Both the position numbers and the translations under genes were made by a program. From CAZQRP01 sp964596125 (GTDB lineage: Bacteria; Chloroflexota; Dehalococcoidia; GIF9; UBA5629), in NCBI GenBank assembly GCA_964596125.1, contig CAZQRP010000008.1:1-64000 (forward strand): a stretch of DNA of 64,000 nt. Direction: 5' to 3'. Positions within the stretch are counted from its first letter, which is position 1, and every line of letters begins with the position of its first letter. Positions 10,501 to 19,209 of the stretch are shown piece by piece. Under the pieces are notes generated by a model. The model had not been told where the DNA came from and searched no databases. It was given only the letters and a program-made list of their open reading frames with translations.

Positions 10501-11176
10501 ATGTATGCTCAGGTGATGCATCTATATCTTCGAACAGTTTGAGCAGTTCACTATCATCCTCGTAACCGATGGCTCGTAATAAAGTTGCCACTGAGATTTT
10601 CCGCTTGCCGTTTACCTTTGTTGAAATAATATCCCTGCTTGATGTTTCAAACTCCAACCAGGTACCATGCTCGGGAATCAATTTGGCAGAGCACATATCA
10701 CGTCCGCTCACAGGATCTTCCTGTGTGCTGAAATAAATACCTGGTGAACGGATTAATTGATTAACAATGACCCTTTCTGCACCGCTGATGATAAAAGTCC
10801 CCTTTTCCGTCATAAGGGGAATATCACCAAAAAAGATTTCCTGTTCCTTTATCTCTCCCGTCTCTTTAACTATTAAATGGGCTCTAACGTAAAGAGGGGC
10901 TGAATAAGTCATGTCTCGTTGATAACATACTTCTTCTGAAAATAGAGGTTGACGGAACTCGTAGCCAATGAAACGAAGTTCTAGCCTTGTACCGGTGAAG
11001 TCCTGAATTGGCGAGACCTCCTGGAAGAGTTCTTTTAAGGCCTCCTCCTGAAACCAACGATATGAATCAAGTTGAACTTGGATTAGATTGGGGATATCAA
11101 GGACTGTGGGTAATGCAGCATAGGATTTTCTTTCTAATGTTGCACTTTGTTGATTAGCTATTGGTAAAATAGACAT
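7496..11176 (-). CDS. rpoB: RNA polymerase subunit beta
   Basis: 1226 residues. This subunit forms the other jaw of the RNA polymerase catalytic centre. The rifampicin-binding region is intact: FMDQTNPLAELTHKRRLSAM followed by GPGGLSRERAGF, with the usual Q, D, H and S residues, so the enzyme should be rifampicin-sensitive. The segments CPIETPEGPNIGL, GDKMAGRHGNKGV and the C-terminal GGQRFGEMEVWALEAYGA are all standard. The ribosome site AGGAG sits 5 bases before the ATG. The gene leads a two-gene operon with rpoC; no rplK/A/J/L genes precede it, unlike the common bacterial order. A 138-base leader separates it from a consensus promoter. Confidence 0.98.
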   Translation of the reverse strand: MSILPIANQQSATLERKSYAALPTVLDIPNLIQVQLDSYRWFQEEALKELFQEVSPIQDFTGTRLELRFIGYEFRQPLFSEEVCYQRDMTYSAPLYVRAHLIVKETGEIKEQEIFFGDIPLMTEKGTFIISGAERVIVNQLIRSPGIYFSTQEDPVSGRDMCSAKLIPEHGTWLEFETSSRDIISTKVNGKRKISVATLLRAIGYEDDSELLKLFEDIDASPEHTYIQSTLDKEPLAKTKTDALKEIYKRLRPGELPTNENAQVLLNNLFFNPRRYDLGKIGRYKLNKRLGLTIPQTQRSLTPEDFVEIVRHIILINNGKEEPDDIDHLGNRRVRTAGHLIQNQFRIGLLRLEQAIKERMSTIGPELATPTNLINNRPIIAAMREFFGSSQLSQFMDQTNPLAELTHKRRLSAMGPGGLSRERAGFDVRDVHHSHYGKICPIETPEGPNIGLIGSLATYASIDEYGFIQTPYRRVIHELSSNDKELVGRTILEDIFDDKANCLAPSRTVVTNEIMQKITTLHPRPVKVIPFVSNQIVYLTADKEEQYTIAQANALLNQKNEFIDEKVDVIEGGKYLKESADKIHLMDVSPKQIFSVTTSLIPFLEHDDANRALMGSNMQRQAVPLIHPEAPLIATGMEEEVAKSSGQIIFAREDGEVTSVTSAKITIKDTKGNERVYPLMKFVRTNQGTCINQRPIVSKNDKVKSGQVIADSSATDEGNLALGQNILCAFMSWRGYNFEDAIIISERLVKYDKFTSVHIEKYEIEAREGKLGAEEITRDIPNVGEESLRDLDEYGVIRIGAEVGPGDILVGKISPKGETELTAEEKLLRAIFGEKAREVKDSSLRVPHGEWGKVIDVKEFSRDSYRDLPAGVNLLVRVWIAQKRKISVGDKMAGRHGNKGVIARILPEEDMPFLPDGRPVDIILNPIGVPSRMNIGQILETHLGWAAETLGLKILNPIFDGANNADIEDALARAWIIQQSGAIKVDSDTGSCTADFDRAKAWLTEHNYNAERVLDDSYPGEAKKACLRLWLESLGKKVKKDEELEDAIEKVYLEQRQSPPIFGKTTLYDGVTGEPFYQPVTVGNIYMMKLIHLVEDKVHARSTGPYSLITQQPLGGKAQFGGQRFGEMEVWALEAYGASHVLQELLTVKSDDVSGRAKTYESLVKGEDVLQAGVPESFKVLFMELRSLGLAVELLNEEEEMVSFFEERKKETRAQAQGFRLKEING

Positions 11177-11320
11177 AAGTTCTCCTAGTCAATAAATCAG
11201 AATAAAGACCTGCAAAATAAGGTAGTTCAACAAAGAATTTATAAATGAAATAGACTATATTCGGGAAAAAGATAGAAGTTTTGAATTAATTTTGAAGGCA
11301 TACTGATATCGTAAATCTCA

Positions 11321-11349
11321 ATTTTAACACTCAAATAGTTTTTTGTCAA
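11321..11349 (-). promoter_or_regulatory. Promoter of rpoBC
   Basis: The minus strand shows a perfect TTGACA (11349-11344), a 17-base spacer and TAAAAT (11326-11321). The predicted start is near 11314, leaving a leader of ~138 bases before rpoB. The leader is AT-rich and has no obvious terminator hairpin. Confidence 0.72.
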
Positions 11350-11733
11350 GTATTTTCAGGCTGTTTTTCCAATATTTTACATTTTTAATCATCTAATTGT
11401 TCATATCGAGATGACACTTTTCTGGTAGTTGATTTTATCAACGTCTACTTATTCTAGAATAATTGCTTTGTTCTGACTAGAGGACCATATATTATTTCTG
11501 TAGTCCCTTTGTGAACTGAATCAAAGGCAACCATTTACAGCAACAGGGATTTCTGTACCATGCGGACTGATGACCATAGACGCCTTATCTTCCTGAAGTA
11601 GAAGCCCGATCGACTATATTCATGCAGTTATGTAGTCTGGCAAAGGATATGACATTTAGTCCGGGGAGGGAGAGAGCAGACCTGGGATGGTTTTGGACTG
11701 GAATGTAGTATCGCTGAATCCTCGGAGTTGAGT
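11350..11733. other. Non-coding stretch between rpoB and oxidase promoters
   Basis: About 380 bases lie between the divergent promoters. I find no RNA gene and no believable ORF. On the minus strand around 11530-11610 an open stretch of about 30 codons ends in GTEIPVAVNGCL and a stop, but a TAG lies just upstream in frame. It could be an old gene fragment or chance. Confidence 0.4.
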
Positions 11734-11763
11734 TTGACAGAAAAGGTTAAACTAAATTAAAAT
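11734..11763 (+). promoter_or_regulatory. Promoter of the FAD/Fe-S oxidase operon
   Basis: TTGACA (11734-11739), 18 bases, TAAAAT (11758-11763). The predicted start near 11770 gives a leader of ~108 bases that contains a small GTTAT-CCGT-ATAAC inverted repeat and ends in AGGAGG before the ATG. Confidence 0.62.
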
Positions 11764-11877
11764 GTTCGTCGTTACATTACTCCTGTTATCCGTATAACGC
11801 ATGTCCCTTGATAGATGTAAGCATCCAGTTCTGTCACACAGCTTTTAATTAGTTATGTAAGAGTAGGAGGTCAAACT

Positions 11878-13335
11878 ATGAGTGTTCGAGAAAAGCTATT
11901 GGAAATAGTGGGATCTGATAACTTCTTCGATAAACCTGATGTCCTGGATAAGTATGCTAAGGACTTCAGTCTTGAGCCGGCTGGAGTACCTAATTATGTT
12001 GTCAAGCCGAAGGATGTGAAAGAAGTTCAGAAAGTCATTAACTTAGCAAATGAGCAATTAATACCGGTAACGCCGACCAGCTCTTCTGTACACTTTTATG
12101 GGGCCGCCATTCCTAAGGAGGGTGGTATCGTTATGGACTTAACCAGAATGAACAAGGTCCTGGAAATTGATGAAATGAACCGAAGGGTAAGGGTAGAAGC
12201 TGGAGTAACCTGGGAGAAGATCACCGCTGAACTGGGGGAAAAGGGCTATAGAATGATTATGCCTCTTTTACCACATCCTTTGCGCTCGGTAGTTACTGAT
12301 ACGCTTGAACGAGAGGTTACTACTAATACAGTATATGATTATGGTGAACCTCTTCAAGCTATGGAAGTGGTCTGGCCTACAGGAGAAATCTTCAGGACCG
12401 GTTCCGCCAGTGTAAATGGTTATCCCGATTCACCATCAAAGGGTGGTAATCCTTCCGGGCCGGGAATAGACTTCTACAGGTTTCTCCAGGGCGCTCAAGG
12501 GACAATGGGAGTGGTTACCTGGGCGAACTTGAAGATAGAACATTTACCAAAGATGGACAAGATATTTTTTGTTCCTGTCAATGATTTGAATAGCGTGATT
12601 GAGTTCCTGCACAGGATTCTGAGGATAAGGATAGGTCAAGAGTGTCTCTTTCTGAACAATGTTAACTTAGCGACTATAATGGCTGAGGATTGGCATAAAG
12701 AGTTTGAGGGACTACGAAAAACGCTGCCATACTGGACTCTCATACTGGTACTTAGCGGGATGCAGAGACGGCCAGAAGAGAGGATACAATATGAAGAAGA
12801 AGCATTACATAGTGTTTTAAAGAATGAGTTTCCAGAAATTCGTCTGGAAGACACCCTTCCCGGATTTCCTGGTATCGGCAGAAAGTTTTTACAGATGATT
12901 CGAAAACCTTGGCCAAGTAAAACAGCCTATTGGAAGAACCGTTATAAGGGGGCGTGCCAGAGCCTTTTCTTCTTCACTAGACCTGCTTTGGCTCCTGAAT
13001 TTATTATTCAGGTAGAGGAAATAGCTGCCAGACATGGTTATCCTATAAACGATATTGGAAGCTACTTGCAGCCAATAGAGCATAATCGGGCCTGTCATCT
13101 GGAGTTTAATTTCTTTTATGATCCGGCCAGTGTCTCTGAGAAAGAGAGAATTAGAGCTTTGTACAATGATGCCACGCAAGTTTTACTAAGTGAAGGGGCA
13201 TTTTTCACCAGGCCTTATGGTGAGCTGGCCAAACTCGTTTATGGGAGAGCTGCCAATTATACAATGACGCTTAAAAGGGTCAAAACAGTTTTTGATCCCA
13301 ATAACATAATGAATCCTGGTAGTTTGTGCTTCTAA
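11878..13335 (+). CDS. FAD-binding oxidase subunit (GlcD / VAO family)
   Basis: 485 residues. The N-terminal half is a VAO/PCMH-type FAD domain: VVKPKDVKEVQKVINLANEQ, then the region that in GlcD reads as a glycine-rich loop but here is TPTSSSVHFYGAAIPKEGG (~70-88), IVMDLTRMNKVLEID, and AGVTWEKITAELGEKGY. QGAQGTMGVVTWANLKI ends the FAD domain. The C-terminal half is a substrate-cap domain, ending in the typical KTVFDPNNIMNPGSLCF. It should oxidise a 2-hydroxy acid or a phenolic/aromatic alcohol and pass electrons to the Fe-S protein encoded 10 bases downstream. The substrate is unknown; the histidine in the flavin loop could be a covalent FAD anchor, which is untested. First gene of the operon, with a perfect AGGAGG. 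Confidence 0.82.
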   Translation: MSVREKLLEIVGSDNFFDKPDVLDKYAKDFSLEPAGVPNYVVKPKDVKEVQKVINLANEQLIPVTPTSSSVHFYGAAIPKEGGIVMDLTRMNKVLEIDEMNRRVRVEAGVTWEKITAELGEKGYRMIMPLLPHPLRSVVTDTLEREVTTNTVYDYGEPLQAMEVVWPTGEIFRTGSASVNGYPDSPSKGGNPSGPGIDFYRFLQGAQGTMGVVTWANLKIEHLPKMDKIFFVPVNDLNSVIEFLHRILRIRIGQECLFLNNVNLATIMAEDWHKEFEGLRKTLPYWTLILVLSGMQRRPEERIQYEEEALHSVLKNEFPEIRLEDTLPGFPGIGRKFLQMIRKPWPSKTAYWKNRYKGACQSLFFFTRPALAPEFIIQVEEIAARHGYPINDIGSYLQPIEHNRACHLEFNFFYDPASVSEKERIRALYNDATQVLLSEGAFFTRPYGELAKLVYGRAANYTMTLKRVKTVFDPNNIMNPGSLCF

Positions 13336-13345
13336 GGAGGATAAG

Positions 13346-14641
13346 ATGCCTAAAAAGAAGGTAAAGTTAGATGTAACAGAGATAGATAATTTTGTTTTTG
13401 ATATGAGTCGTTGTATCAAATGCAAAGGCTGTACCTGGGTGGATCATACCTACATGCCTGGTGTCAACTTTAGTACCCGGTGTCCAAGCGCTACAAAGAA
13501 TCTATTTGATTCGTATGGCGCGTATGGGAAGATGAGAATCGGTGTGGCCTTGGTAGAGGGGAAACTGGACTACACCGACACACTTCTCCAAGTACTTTAT
13601 GAGTGTACATTGTGTGGTGCCTGTGATGTAGGTTGTAAGCGGAATCTTGATCTTGAAATTGAGCTGACTCTTGAAGCACTCAGAATAAAAGCCGTAAAAG
13701 ATGGCAAAGGGCCCATGCCTCAACATAAGAAAGTAGCTGCAAATATTGCGAAGAACCATAATGCTTTCGGTGCGTCTCATGAGAAGCGGACAAAGTGGCT
13801 GCCTGCTGGAATTAAGCCTTCGTCTAAAGCTGATGTACTTTATTTTGTTGGTTGCGCTGCTTCCTATGTAAATCCTGAAATAGCCCAGGCAACAGTAAAG
13901 ATACTAAAAAGATCTAATACTCAGTTTATGTTGATGCCAGACGAGTGGTGTTGCGGCAATATACTCTATTCTGTGGGTATGATAGATGATGCACGGAAGC
14001 TGGCGCAGCGTAATATTGAAATGGTCAGGCAAACAGGAGCTACGACTGTGTTGACCAGTTGTGCTGAGGGTTATCGGATGTGGAAGGTGGATTACCCCAA
14101 GATGTTGAATATTTCAACTGCAGATTTAGGCTTCAGGGTAGTCCATCTGGTGGAATATGTAGATGAGCTTATTAAGAAAGGTGCTCTTAAACTCAAGAAA
14201 CCAGTTGATCTGCGAGTGACCTATCATGATTCGTGCAGTTTGAGCCGGCTTAGTGAACCATGGGTGCCCTGGGAAGGAGAGCGTGGACTTTGGGGAGTGG
14301 TAAGCCCTCCTCTAGAACGAAGGCGCGGTGCTAATGGTATTTATCAGCAGCCACGAGATATTTTGAACTCTATACCCGGATTGAATTTGGTTGAAATGCC
14401 GCGGATGAGAGAAAACGCTTTCTGCTGCGGTGCTGGGCGAGGAACAAAAGAAGCTTTCCCCGATTTTGCTGCTTGGTCGGCAGAGCAGAGGGTGGAAGAG
14501 ATAAAGGAAGTTGGTGCTGAAGCAGTGGTGTCTACCTGTCCCTGGTGTAAGGACAGTTTTAAAAAAACTGTTGGGAAGGATGGAGAAAACTTGAAGGTTT
14601 TCGATATCTCGGAAATCATCCTTGCATCGCTTGAAAAATAG
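13346..14641 (+). CDS. GlcF/HdrD-like Fe-S oxidoreductase with CCG domains
   Basis: 431 residues. Two ferredoxin-like clusters are seen: CIKCKGCTW at ~23-31 with a remote CP (TRCPSATK) completing it, and CTLCGACDVGCKRN (~90). Two cysteine-rich CCG domains follow: FVGCAASYVNPEIA with DEWCCGNILYSVG, and VTYHDSCSLSRL with ENAFCCGAGRG. STCPWCKDSF sits near the end. CCG domains bind non-cubane or standard clusters in GlcF, LutA and HdrB/D. The role is electron transfer from the flanking flavoproteins to a quinone, ETF or another acceptor. No membrane helix is seen. AAGGAGGATAAG precedes the ATG, 10 bases after the first gene. Confidence 0.86.
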   Translation: MPKKKVKLDVTEIDNFVFDMSRCIKCKGCTWVDHTYMPGVNFSTRCPSATKNLFDSYGAYGKMRIGVALVEGKLDYTDTLLQVLYECTLCGACDVGCKRNLDLEIELTLEALRIKAVKDGKGPMPQHKKVAANIAKNHNAFGASHEKRTKWLPAGIKPSSKADVLYFVGCAASYVNPEIAQATVKILKRSNTQFMLMPDEWCCGNILYSVGMIDDARKLAQRNIEMVRQTGATTVLTSCAEGYRMWKVDYPKMLNISTADLGFRVVHLVEYVDELIKKGALKLKKPVDLRVTYHDSCSLSRLSEPWVPWEGERGLWGVVSPPLERRRGANGIYQQPRDILNSIPGLNLVEMPRMRENAFCCGAGRGTKEAFPDFAAWSAEQRVEEIKEVGAEAVVSTCPWCKDSFKKTVGKDGENLKVFDISEIILASLEK

Positions 14642-14659
14642 GTTTGAGGAGGTAAATCA

Positions 14660-16264
14660 ATGGCTATATCTAAAGAAGTATATAAGGTACTTGAGTCCTG
14701 TGTTGGCTCCGAGTATATTTCAGATGACCCGGTAATTTGTGAAGGTTATCGGTCTGGGCCGGGTGGATATGAAAGCGGTTTGGGATATGAGAGAGTAATG
14801 ACCAGGGTACCGGGCTGTGTCATCATGCCACGGACTACAGAGGAAGTTCAAAAAATTGTGAAGACCTGTAACCGCTATAAAGTCCCTTATGTTCCCTATA
14901 GTACCGGTTTCTACGGTCCACGTTCTCATCCCCATGTCGACGATGCTTTAATAATAGACCTGAAAAGGATGGTTGACTTCGAGATAGATGAGAAGCACCT
15001 CTATGCTGTTGTCGGGTCTGGAGTCATTTACTCTCAGATTCAAGAAGAGGCGATGAAGAGGGGAATGTATATTGTTATCGGAGGTGGTGGTTCACAGGTG
15101 TCTGCTATTGCCAATATGATAGGCGACGGATGGTCACCTCTTAGTTACCGGATCGGTCTACCCCACAGGCGAATACTGGGAACGGAGCTTGTTTTACCTG
15201 ATGGAGAACTGGTCAAATTAGGTTCTCTGGCTCTTCAGGACGACCCGTTCTGGGGAGATGGTATTGGACCTGACCTTCGAGGCCTGCTGCGAGGTTATAC
15301 CGGGCACAGAGGATTCCTTGGGATTGTTACCAAAATGGCTATAAAGCTCCTTCCTTTCCAGCCTGAAAAACCTGAGCCGTCGGGAATTGCCCCTCATACT
15401 GTTCTTCAGCTTCCTGTAAACAGGATGAAGTGGATCAATTTCACCATGCCTACTACAGAATCAATGAAGAAAGCTATGGATGAAATGGCAAAGGCAGAGG
15501 TGGGAGGTGCCGTTACCAAGGTTCCTCTTTTCTGGAGAGCGATTGCCAAGGCAGAATCTAAAGAGGAGTTCTGGGAGCTCTGGTCGAAGGAAAATAAAGA
15601 AACGATTGACAATTTTCATGTACTCCGTGTATTGCTCATTGGATTTACTTCGGAAAAGCATCTTGAATATGATGAAAGAGTATTAATGGATATAATAGCT
15701 GAACTCGGCGGTGAGGCCCGCAGGACCAGGCCGACCGATGAATCCTGGATTAAGAATGCTGACTCAGCAGGGATGTGGCTCATGTGTGGTTCGTATGTAT
15801 CTGTAGATTACGTCATAGAAACACTTGAACATGCAGTACCCCACGGACAAAACTATGCTAATCTGAAATGGAACTTTACGCCGCCGCTTATGCCTGATTA
15901 CGGTGATCCTGGCTGGTTCCAGAGTTTTGAGTTGGGCCATCAGGGATACTCTGAATTCCTTGTTTACTGGGACCCGGATGAAGATACAGATGGAGTTGAC
16001 AAATTCTACCTGGAAACATCGAAGGAGAACATCAGGAAACGTTTTTATACCTCGCTTCTCGGTTCGCATCAGCCGCTCTACTTGACAGGGCCGGCATATG
16101 GACCGAACTATCATAAATGGATATTGAAGATAAAGAACGAGTTTGATCCACAGTTTGTCTGTCATCCACCGGTGCCATTGAACCATGATTTGTTCGTTGA
16201 ACGAGCTGAGTGGATGAAGCCGATGAAGGACTGGGAGGGACCAGCAGATTTTAGCAAGCCATAA
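14660..16264 (+). CDS. Second FAD-binding oxidase (4-cresol dehydrogenase-like)
   Basis: 534 residues, longer than the first oxidase. The FAD domain is seen in VIMPRTTEEVQKIVKTCNRY, VPYVPYSTGFYGPRSHPHVD (~85-104), ALIIDLKRMVDFEIDEKHLY, VVGSGVIYSQIQEEAMKRGM and the pyrophosphate-binding stretch GGGGSQVSAIANMIGDGW. GYTGHRGFLGIVTKMAIKLL closes it. The large C-terminal cap ends in IKNEFDPQFVCHPPVPLNHD, which resembles 4-cresol dehydrogenase and vanillyl-alcohol oxidase relatives. With gene 1 and the Fe-S gene it mirrors the GlcD-GlcE-GlcF three-subunit plan, except that both flavoproteins are full size. Ribosome site GAGGAGG. The substrate is not deducible from sequence. Confidence 0.82.
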   Translation: MAISKEVYKVLESCVGSEYISDDPVICEGYRSGPGGYESGLGYERVMTRVPGCVIMPRTTEEVQKIVKTCNRYKVPYVPYSTGFYGPRSHPHVDDALIIDLKRMVDFEIDEKHLYAVVGSGVIYSQIQEEAMKRGMYIVIGGGGSQVSAIANMIGDGWSPLSYRIGLPHRRILGTELVLPDGELVKLGSLALQDDPFWGDGIGPDLRGLLRGYTGHRGFLGIVTKMAIKLLPFQPEKPEPSGIAPHTVLQLPVNRMKWINFTMPTTESMKKAMDEMAKAEVGGAVTKVPLFWRAIAKAESKEEFWELWSKENKETIDNFHVLRVLLIGFTSEKHLEYDERVLMDIIAELGGEARRTRPTDESWIKNADSAGMWLMCGSYVSVDYVIETLEHAVPHGQNYANLKWNFTPPLMPDYGDPGWFQSFELGHQGYSEFLVYWDPDEDTDGVDKFYLETSKENIRKRFYTSLLGSHQPLYLTGPAYGPNYHKWILKIKNEFDPQFVCHPPVPLNHDLFVERAEWMKPMKDWEGPADFSKP

Positions 16265-16317
16265 TTATGATGGTATAACTATGGTATTGCTGCAATAAGT
16301 GTGGTGTACAAAGTCGT

Positions 16318-16353
16318 GAGGCCGGGTATCCTTGCAGGCGGATATCCGGTCTC
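16318..16353 (+). terminator. Hairpin downstream of the FAD/Fe-S operon
   Basis: A 14-base-pair stem (16318-16331 with 16340-16353), perfect apart from two G-U pairs, encloses an 8-base loop, 54 bases after the stop of the third gene. No T tract follows. A short AT-rich palindrome AAAGGTTT-A-AAACCTTT lies at 16416-16432. Likely operon 3' end signal. Confidence 0.55.
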
Positions 16354-16485
16354 TGCATATAGCGGTAGCTAAATCCAGTATCCATAGCATATAGAATACT
16401 TATTTACAGTTTATAAAGGTTTAAAACCTTTTACATGTTTTCCATCATTTCGAGACGAATAGTAAAATCATAGTTAGGAGTAAAA

Positions 16486-17115
16486 ATGATTTTGGAGGTT
16501 ATTGACGTAGGACCATTTGCAAGTAATTGTTACATTGTTGCGTCTGATTCAACCAGGCGGGGAATGGTAATAGATCCGGGTGCTGAACCAAAGACAATCC
16601 TCAGTACAATCGATACGTTAAGATTATCGATTGTCTTGATCGTAGCTACTCATACCCATCCTGATCATATTGGCGCACTTAAGGTTGTCAAGGAGGTAAC
16701 AGGGGCCGAGTTCGCTTTGCACGAGGCCGAGGCGGAAAGAGTGCAGCAAGCAATTCATCAGATGCTGGGTAGTATAATGTCAGGTTCCCTCGGTCGGCCG
16801 CCAACGCCGGATACACTACTTAAGGACGGTGATAAAATAGACATAGATGATTTGCATTTCAGTGTTGTCCATACTCCGGGACACAGTCGTGGTGGTATCA
16901 TACTGGTAGGACATGGTATGGTATTCAGTGGCGACACTCTATTCAATTTCGGTATTGGCAGGACAGATTTTCCAGGATGCAGCCATGCCCAGCTTATGGA
17001 TAGTATTGATAAAAGTCTTATGACGTTACCCGATGAGACTGTCGTCTATCCGGGGCATGGGCCACGAACGACTATAGGCGCTGAGCGCAGGATGAATCCC
17101 TTTTTACGCAGCTAG
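16486..17115 (+). CDS. Metallo-beta-lactamase fold hydrolase (glyoxalase II-like)
   Basis: 209 residues. The zinc-binding signature THTHPDHIG (~53-61), the later histidine in VVHTPGHSRGG (~125-135), the bridging aspartate in VFSGDTLFNFGIGRTDFPGC, and the final histidine in VVYPGHGPRTTIGAE are all present, so both metal sites look complete. The small size and the GIGRTDFPG segment match the short glyoxalase II-like / persulfide-dioxygenase-like group of cytosolic thioester hydrolases. The exact substrate is not clear. AGGAG precedes the ATG. It is convergent with the pyrophosphatase gene, sharing a CTAG as both stops. Confidence 0.85.
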   Translation: MILEVIDVGPFASNCYIVASDSTRRGMVIDPGAEPKTILSTIDTLRLSIVLIVATHTHPDHIGALKVVKEVTGAEFALHEAEAERVQQAIHQMLGSIMSGSLGRPPTPDTLLKDGDKIDIDDLHFSVVHTPGHSRGGIILVGHGMVFSGDTLFNFGIGRTDFPGCSHAQLMDSIDKSLMTLPDETVVYPGHGPRTTIGAERRMNPFLRS

Positions 17116-19139
17116 AATTTAATCAGGCCATTGAAACCAGCCAGCGCCGGCGCAAGTACGAGTGCAATTATGGACATGAGCTTTATCAATATGTTTAACG
17201 ATGGCCCTGACGTATCCTTCATTGGGTCACCAACGGTATCACCGATTACTCCTGCTTTATGAGCGTCTGAACCTTTGCCGCCATATTTACCTGTCTCAAT
17301 CCATTTTTTAGCGTTGTCCCATGAGCCACCAGCGTTGGCCATCATCACTGCCAGGATGAATCCCGTTGCAATTGCACCCAGGAGAAAGCCAGCAAGTGGT
17401 ACCGGTCCCAGCACCACTCCCACTATTATCGGAGCGATTACGGTTAATACGCCCGGGACAATCATTTCTTTAAGGGCTGCCCTGGTGCATATATCGACGC
17501 ATTTGCCATATTCCGGTCTGGCTGTGCCCTCCATCAGCCCACTAATCTCGCGAAATTGACGTCGAACTTCGTTAATAATGGAAAATGCAGTCCTGCCTAC
17601 GGCATCCAAAGTCATGCTGCAGAATACGGCAGGCATTACTGCGCCCAGGAGTATTCCTATCATGACACCCGGATTCAGCATGTTAAGCTGACTAATTCCT
17701 ACCATCTGGGTATAGGATAGCATCAAGGCGAGAGCCGTAAGAGCTGCTGCGCCGATGGCGAATCCTTTACCGGTTGCAGCGGTAGTGTTTCCAAGACTAT
17801 CGAGTGCATCGGTCCGCTCTCTGATTTCAGGCGGAAGTCCTGACATCTCGACGATTCCGCCTGCATTGTCAGCCACGGGGCCATAGGCGTCAGTGGCAAG
17901 GGTAATACCTAGGGTGGAGAGCATGCCAATGCCGGCGATGGCTATACCATAAAAACCTGCAAAGTAATTGGCTATGATGATGGCAACAGCGATAAAAATA
18001 ATAGGCGGAAATGTGCTCATCAGACCATTGGAGAATCCCCTCGTGATTGTGGTTGCAGCCCCAGTCTGTGAGGCTTCAGAGATGTTTTGAGTAGGTTTGT
18101 AAACATACGATGTGAAATAATTAGTACTCTCTCCAATGAACATACCGGCGACCAGACCGGCAAGTATAGCCCAAAATATTCCTATGTCAGCTCCAAGTAA
18201 TATAATGGCTAACAAAGAAAAGACTGCGGTAAGTACTGAAGCTGAGAATGTGCCTCTACGTAAAGCACCGAGTAATGCTTTCATTTCTGGCTTATCACCG
18301 ACCCTTACCAGGAAGGCACCAATAATTGAAGCTATGACTCCACCTGCTGCTACCATTAGCGGTAAATACCAGGCAGTTGCCTCGTGAGCAACAACACCGG
18401 CAGCTATGGCGACGGCGGCTAAGGTTATTGTAGCGATTATGGAATCTACATATGACTCAAATAAGTCGGCACCCATACCAGCGACATCACCGACATTGTC
18501 GCCAACGAAATCGGCAATGACCGCAGCGTTTCTTGGATCGTCTTCGGGAATGCCCTTTTCCACTTTCCCGACAAGGTCTGCGCCGGTATCGGCTGCCTTG
18601 GTGTAAATACCTCCGCCTGCCCTGGCAAATATGGCTACTCCGGAGGCACCAAAACCGAAAGCGGGAAGGATTGTGAGAAAGTCCGAGTGATTATGAAACG
18701 CAAAGTAAAGAATGCATAGTCCGATTAAACCGATGCCAACCACGCACATGCCCATTACGCCTCCACCACGAAACGAAACCTTTAGGCCTTCATTTAGACT
18801 TTTTTGGGCGGCAGCGGCAGTCCTGGCATTAGCCCTGATAGCTATGTTCATACCAATGTAGCCAGCCGCAGCAGAGCATAAAGCCCCGAAAACGAATGCC
18901 AGGCTTACCCACCAACCAAGGCTTGGTATTATACCGAGGACAATCGCAATTACAATTACAAAAATGCTGAGTATTCGGTATTCTCTGTTCAGGAAAGCGA
19001 GCGCGCCTTCCTTAATGGCTTCTGATATTTCCTTTACTCGTGCTGAGCCTTCATCTCGGTTCAACACATTGACAACCAGGTAGGCGGCAAATGCAAGTCC
19101 AAGTAGTCCAGCAATCGTAACAATAATCATTGGGTCCAT
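17112..19139 (-). CDS. hppA: Membrane-bound ion-pumping pyrophosphatase, K+-dependent type
   Basis: 675 residues, about 16 membrane helices. It hydrolyses pyrophosphate and pumps H+ or Na+ across the membrane. The substrate motif is GADLVGKVEKGIPEDDPRN, followed by ADFVGDNVGDVAGMGADLFE; the second acidic motif is GDTVGDPMKDTSGPS near the C-terminus. The segment LGNTTAATGKGFAIG carries Ala and Gly where K+-independent enzymes carry Lys and Thr, so the K+-dependent class is indicated. Whether the ion is H+ or Na+ needs alignment of the gate glutamate. It fits recovery of energy from biosynthetic PPi in a slow anaerobe. GAAAGGAAAG precedes the ATG. Confidence 0.95.
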   Translation of the reverse strand: MDPMIIVTIAGLLGLAFAAYLVVNVLNRDEGSARVKEISEAIKEGALAFLNREYRILSIFVIVIAIVLGIIPSLGWWVSLAFVFGALCSAAAGYIGMNIAIRANARTAAAAQKSLNEGLKVSFRGGGVMGMCVVGIGLIGLCILYFAFHNHSDFLTILPAFGFGASGVAIFARAGGGIYTKAADTGADLVGKVEKGIPEDDPRNAAVIADFVGDNVGDVAGMGADLFESYVDSIIATITLAAVAIAAGVVAHEATAWYLPLMVAAGGVIASIIGAFLVRVGDKPEMKALLGALRRGTFSASVLTAVFSLLAIILLGADIGIFWAILAGLVAGMFIGESTNYFTSYVYKPTQNISEASQTGAATTITRGFSNGLMSTFPPIIFIAVAIIIANYFAGFYGIAIAGIGMLSTLGITLATDAYGPVADNAGGIVEMSGLPPEIRERTDALDSLGNTTAATGKGFAIGAAALTALALMLSYTQMVGISQLNMLNPGVMIGILLGAVMPAVFCSMTLDAVGRTAFSIINEVRRQFREISGLMEGTARPEYGKCVDICTRAALKEMIVPGVLTVIAPIIVGVVLGPVPLAGFLLGAIATGFILAVMMANAGGSWDNAKKWIETGKYGGKGSDAHKAGVIGDTVGDPMKDTSGPSLNILIKLMSIIALVLAPALAGFNGLIKF

Positions 19140-19178
19140 TTGATTTCTTTCCTTTCTTCAGTATAGAAGACATTAAGA

Positions 19179-19209
19179 AAGGAGCTGTGTCTGTGATTAT
19201 TAGCTCCTT
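19179..19209 (-). terminator. Putative terminator between translin gene and hppA
   Basis: AAGGAGCT and AGCTCCTT form an 8-base-pair stem with a 15-base loop. Read on the minus strand it is followed by TTTCTTAATG, a short T-rich run. It would end the thiDE-translin transcript just upstream of hppA; an alternative is a leader structure of hppA. Confidence 0.45.

Noticed and set aside
11530..11610. Protein-like stretch ending GTEIPVAVNGCL on the minus strand
   Set aside because: Only about 30 codons with an in-frame stop just upstream; too short to call a gene fragment with confidence.
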